In this document: in pieces, positions 6,598-9,575 of the stretch | Layout: each line of letters starts with the position of its first letter | How positions within the stretch are numbered: position 1 is the first letter of the stretch | Source of the DNA: Methylococcaceae bacterium | GTDB taxonomy: Bacteria > Pseudomonadota > Gammaproteobacteria > Methylococcales > Methylomonadaceae | Assembly: GCA_009925045.1 (NCBI GenBank) | Contig: RFQK01000042.1 | Location: forward strand, 1-9,575 | DNA: 9,575 nucleotides | Reading direction: 5' to 3' | Notes under the pieces: generated by a model | Database searches by the model: none | Seen by the model: the letters and a program-made list of their open reading frames with translations, nothing else | What the model was told of the DNA's origin: nothing | Translations under genes and position numbers: made by a program

Positions 6598-6603
6598 TAT
6601 AAT
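6598..6603 (+). promoter_or_regulatory. -10 element upstream of pepA
   Basis: A perfect TATAAT at 6598-6603, preceded directly by TG, lies in the divergent lptF-pepA gap. No convincing -35 box is found 16-18 bp upstream. Transcription would start near 6610, about 58 nt before the pepA ATG. The gap 6576-6667 must also hold the leftward lptF promoter, which I could not place with confidence. Confidence 0.45.
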
Positions 6604-6667
6604 CTTCAGCATTAACGCCGTTTCTGGCGAGTTTCCCCGACATCAGCGAATCAAAAAAGGCTTCACC

Positions 6668-8149
6668 ATGGACTATTCTATAGAAAGCGCACCATTAGAC
6701 AAACTGCAAAGCGATTGTTTAGTGGTGGGTGTTTATGAAAATCAATCGCTTGATAAAAATGCCAAACAATTGGATGCCCTTACCCATGGTTTATTAAGCC
6801 GGCTTTTGGGGCGTGGCGATATTAAAGCTAAGGTCGGGGAAACGCTATTCATCAACCATACCGGATTAGCGGGTGTAGAGCGCATTGTACTGCTAGGTTT
6901 TGGGGATAAAAACCAACTGAACCGAAAGTCCTACCGCAAAGCCATTCAGTCACTGGTTAAGCTGTTGAGAGAAGCTAAGCTTAAATCGGCCACAGCCGCT
7001 TTATTGGATATTGAAGTGCAGGCGGCTGATTTGATCTGGTGTGGACGTCAAATCGTCGAAGTCATTCATGAGGGTGTGTATCAATATTCTGCGACCAAAA
7101 AAATTGATGACAAAGTCGCGTTGACGCATCTGGCAATAGCCGCCAATGCTGAGCAACTGCCTTTGGCCACGCAAGCCTTGCAACAGGGCCAGGCGATTGC
7201 TCAAGGTGTCGAGCTGGCTAAACACTTAGCCGATCTTCCCGGCAATATTTGTACACCGACGTATTTGGCACAGCAGGCTCAGACGCTGGCTGCCCATCAT
7301 CCAGATTTACAGTGTGATGTCTTGGAAGAGGCTGATATGCAAGCCTTGGGTATGGGTGCATTATTGGGCGTTTCCCGCGGCAGTCGTCAACCGGCTAAAC
7401 TCATCAGTCTGCATTATCAAGGGGCTGATGCTGGTGTGAAGCCTATCGTTTTGATCGGCAAAGGTTTGACCTTTGATGCCGGTGGTATTTCATTGAAACC
7501 CGGTTTGGGCATGGATGAAATGAAATACGATATGTGTGGCGGCGCCAGTGTCCTGGGTGTGATGCGCATGGTGACAGAGCTCAATCTGAAGCTCAATATT
7601 GTCGGCCTGATTCCTGCCTCGGAAAACCTGCCGGATGGTGATGCCAACAAACCTGGTGATATTTTGACCAGTATGGCCGGCAAAACCATTGAAATTCTCA
7701 ATACCGATGCTGAAGGCCGTTTGATCTTGTGTGATACCTTAACCTATGCCGAGCGTTTTAATCCGGATGTGGTGATTGATATGGCGACTCTGACGGGTGC
7801 CTGTATCGTGGCGCTAGGTCGTGTGCCTAGTGGCTTATTCGGCAATGATGATGCGCTGTGTGAAGACTTGCAACGTGCTGCGGAAGTGGCTTGTGACGCT
7901 GTCTGGCGTATGCCGATTTGGGATGAATACCAAGAGCAGCTTAAATCTAATTTTGCCGATCTGGCGAACATTGGTGGTCCGGACGGTGGCAGTATTACTG
8001 CGGCTTGTTTCTTGGCCAATTTCGCTAAGGACTTCCGTTGGGCCCATATTGATATTGCCGGGACTGCCTGGCGAACTGGCGCAAATAAAGGTGCGACCGG
8101 TCGTCCTGTCCCATTATTGAGCCAGTATTTGATTAACCGTGCCGGCTGA
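6668..8149 (+). CDS. pepA: Leucyl aminopeptidase (M17 cytosol aminopeptidase)
   Basis: PepA removes N-terminal amino acids from peptides using two metal ions. The E. coli homologue also binds DNA at cer-type sites and at the carAB promoter. The 493 residues are full length: an N-terminal macro-like domain (about 1-160) and a C-terminal catalytic domain. Metal and catalytic residues are all present: Lys265 and Asp270 in [10 protein letters not shown], Lys277, Asp288 in KYDMCGGAS, and Asp347, Glu349 and Arg351 in the signature NTDAEGRL. Each is five positions below the E. coli numbering. The ATG at 6668 has AAAGG seven bases upstream. The end overlaps holC by 11 bases, the order seen in E. coli. 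DNA binding cannot be judged from this sequence. Confidence 0.97.
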   Translation: MDYSIESAPLDKLQSDCLVVGVYENQSLDKNAKQLDALTHGLLSRLLGRGDIKAKVGETLFINHTGLAGVERIVLLGFGDKNQLNRKSYRKAIQSLVKLLREAKLKSATAALLDIEVQAADLIWCGRQIVEVIHEGVYQYSATKKIDDKVALTHLAIAANAEQLPLATQALQQGQAIAQGVELAKHLADLPGNICTPTYLAQQAQTLAAHHPDLQCDVLEEADMQALGMGALLGVSRGSRQPAKLISLHYQGADAGVKPIVLIGKGLTFDAGGISLKPGLGMDEMKYDMCGGASVLGVMRMVTELNLKLNIVGLIPASENLPDGDANKPGDILTSMAGKTIEILNTDAEGRLILCDTLTYAERFNPDVVIDMATLTGACIVALGRVPSGLFGNDDALCEDLQRAAEVACDAVWRMPIWDEYQEQLKSNFADLANIGGPDGGSITAACFLANFAKDFRWAHIDIAGTAWRTGANKGATGRPVPLLSQYLINRAG

Positions 8150-8570
8150 AGTCGTTTTCTATGTCCTGAGCTCGCATTCGCAACAGCAGCAACAGGATTT
8201 TGTCTGCAAACTGATCGAAAAAATTTATCGTAGCGAACAGTTTTGCTATGTTTTAATCGATTCCGATCAGCAAGCAGAGCAGCTCGATAAATTACTGTGG
8301 ACTTTCAGGGCAGCCAGCTTTATTCCACATCAGATTTATCGGGAGTCTTTGCCGGATTTTGAGCGGACTATCCTGATTGGCAAGGACACAATACCTGAAG
8401 CATGGCAGTCCTTGATTGTGAATTTGTCCACCTCTTATCCGCCTTTAAAGACGGAGGGACAGCGGATTTTGGAAATTCTGGACAGCAGTGAAGAAAGTCG
8501 TCAGGCCGGACGTGAACGTTACCGGCATTATCAAAATTGCGGTCTGACAATCACGACCCACAAGTTGTAA
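8139..8570 (+). CDS. holC: DNA polymerase III, chi subunit
   Basis: Chi joins psi in the clamp-loader complex and links the replisome to single-stranded-DNA-binding protein. The 143 residues match the family: FYVLSSHS at the start; a helix [20 protein letters not shown]; then [20 protein letters not shown] (38-57) and AASFIPHQI, the pattern in E. coli chi where DE-LW--P-ESFVPH occurs; and the C-terminal [12 protein letters not shown]. The GTG start at 8139 lies inside the pepA end (11-base overlap) with no strong ribosome site, so expression is probably coupled to pepA. A run of five glutamines (15-20 region) is unremarkable. valS, which follows holC in E. coli, is absent; modC faces it instead with only five bases between stops. 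Confidence 0.92.
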   Translation: MPAEVVFYVLSSHSQQQQQDFVCKLIEKIYRSEQFCYVLIDSDQQAEQLDKLLWTFRAASFIPHQIYRESLPDFERTILIGKDTIPEAWQSLIVNLSTSYPPLKTEGQRILEILDSSEESRQAGRERYRHYQNCGLTITTHKL

Positions 8571-8575
8571 GCGGA

Positions 8576-9575
8576 TTAGCGCTGATTAAATACCGAACTG
8601 CCTTTAATCTGCGCAAAAACACTCATTCCCACCTTGAGATTTAAAGATTCCTGCGATTTACGGGTGATTTGCGCCAGTAAGCTTTGCTCAGAAATCTGTA
8701 AATGGATCAGGCATTGTCCGGGTGCAGTTTCGGTGATCGAGACGATGGTTGCTGCTAAGACATTGAGGATGCTGGTATGAGCGGCTTGCTGCAGAGTCAG
8801 GCTCACATCACGCGCATAGATTTGTAGCCTGAAATCCTGGCCGGGTAAAACAGCCAATTGCGGTAGGAACAGCTCGCCATGATCAAAGCCAACCCGACTT
8901 AAAGCATAGCGGCTGTCATGATCCAGTAAACGCACGGACCAGACACTGAAGGCATCCGCTTGTTGATTCATAGCCAGATCGGGTCTTTGTAATATCGCAC
9001 TCAGACTGCCTTGAGCCTGAATTTTTCCGGCCTGCAAGATAACAACGTGATCAGCCAGTTGCGCCATTTCCTGTAATGAATGGGTCACATAAATAATCGG
9101 AATCTCTAAGTTTTGTTGCAGGCGTTGCAAATAGGGCAGAATTTCTTGTTTGCGTTGCCAGTCCAATGCCGCCAGTGGTTCATCCATCAGCAGAATCTCG
9201 GGTTCCATCGCCAGGGCGCGGGCAATGGCTACCCGTTGTTGCTCGCCTCCCGATAAAGTATTTGCCGATCTGGACATCAGCTCTGAAAGGCCCAATAGCT
9301 GAATCAAATCGGCCAGTTTACTATTCGACAGGCTTTGTTTCAGTCGTCTACGACCGTAATTAATATTTTCGGCAACCGATAAGTGCGGAAACAAATTGGC
9401 TTGTTGGAATACATAGCCAATAGACCTTTGGTGGGTAGCGCGAAATTGATTTTGACGACTATCCACCCAAATCTGATCACCAATTTTCAAAAAACTTTCA
9501 TTAGCGGCCTGCAGGCCAGCGATACAGCGTAACAAAGTGGTTTTGCCCGATCCGGATTTTCCCAGGATAACACTG
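8576..9575 (-). CDS. modC: Molybdate ABC transporter ATP-binding protein (start cut by window edge)
   Basis: ModC powers molybdate uptake with permease ModB and binding protein ModA. The visible 332 residues run from just before the Walker A to the stop; only the short N-terminus is missing. Walker A GKSGSGKTTLLRC opens the fragment. IGYVFQQANLFPHLSV carries the Q-loop, NTLSGGEQQRVAIARAL the ABC signature, ILLMDEPLAALD the Walker B, and VTHSLQEM the switch histidine. The C-terminal part holds a Mop/TOBE-type oxyanion-binding domain (LNVLAATIVSITE to GMSVFAQIKGSSVF), which separates ModC from other importer ATPases. LFPHLSV and NINYGRRR are also typical of ModC. modA and modB are expected beyond the right edge. 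The gene converges on holC with no room for a separate terminator. Confidence 0.93.
   Translation of the reverse strand, partial: SVILGKSGSGKTTLLRCIAGLQAANESFLKIGDQIWVDSRQNQFRATHQRSIGYVFQQANLFPHLSVAENINYGRRRLKQSLSNSKLADLIQLLGLSELMSRSANTLSGGEQQRVAIARALAMEPEILLMDEPLAALDWQRKQEILPYLQRLQQNLEIPIIYVTHSLQEMAQLADHVVILQAGKIQAQGSLSAILQRPDLAMNQQADAFSVWSVRLLDHDSRYALSRVGFDHGELFLPQLAVLPGQDFRLQIYARDVSLTLQQAAHTSILNVLAATIVSITETAPGQCLIHLQISEQSLLAQITRKSQESLNLKVGMSVFAQIKGSSVFNQR

Noticed and set aside
6298..6615. Open frame of 105 residues on the plus strand
   Set aside because: It is antisense to the first half of lptF and looks like the complement of its membrane segments.
7744..8019. Open frames on both strands inside the pepA 3' half
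   Set aside because: They overlap the conserved catalytic domain of pepA in other frames and show no family features.

Overview
The window reads as an ordinary stretch of a gammaproteobacterial chromosome with short intergenic gaps. The lineage call rests on gene content and order. A pcnB-folK unit is followed by panB-panC and panD, and lptF is divergent from pepA-holC, as in enteric and pseudomonad genomes. The protein flavour would fit a Methylococcales-type methanotroph, but that is a low-confidence impression. I see no insertion sequence, phage gene, CRISPR array, tRNA or rRNA.

Layout. The 3' end of trpD (tryptophan synthesis) enters from the left and meets panD tail to tail, with overlapping stop codons. 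A leftward block follows (311-4050): pcnB, folK, panB, panC, panD. The first four are packed with overlaps or a 1-bp gap and look like one transcript. It would start from a promoter near 4117-4146. panD sits behind a 101-bp gap with its own good sigma70-type promoter (722-750). FolK feeds folate synthesis, PanB uses a folate one-carbon donor, and PanB, PanC and PanD make pantothenate for coenzyme A.

The strongest anomaly is pcnB (poly(A) polymerase I). The nucleotidyltransferase domain and neck are intact, but roughly 90-100 codons of the middle are missing at about 3236-3252, and the rest continues in another frame. It is a pseudogene or an assembly error. Its start appears to be the rare codon ATT, as known for Escherichia coli pcnB.

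A rightward group (4289-5406) follows: a 60-residue membrane protein, an RDD-family membrane protein and a small exported protein of unknown function. It ends at a strong hairpin (5416-5442) shared with the convergent lptF. lptF (lipopolysaccharide export permease) is divergent from pepA (leucyl aminopeptidase) and holC (DNA polymerase III chi). lptF's usual partner lptG is not beside it. The right edge carries most of modC, the molybdate transporter ATPase, convergent with holC.

I found no convincing new biological system. The items worth a second look are the pcnB lesion and its ATT start, the symmetric elements over the panD promoter, the lone lptF, and the small envelope-protein group.
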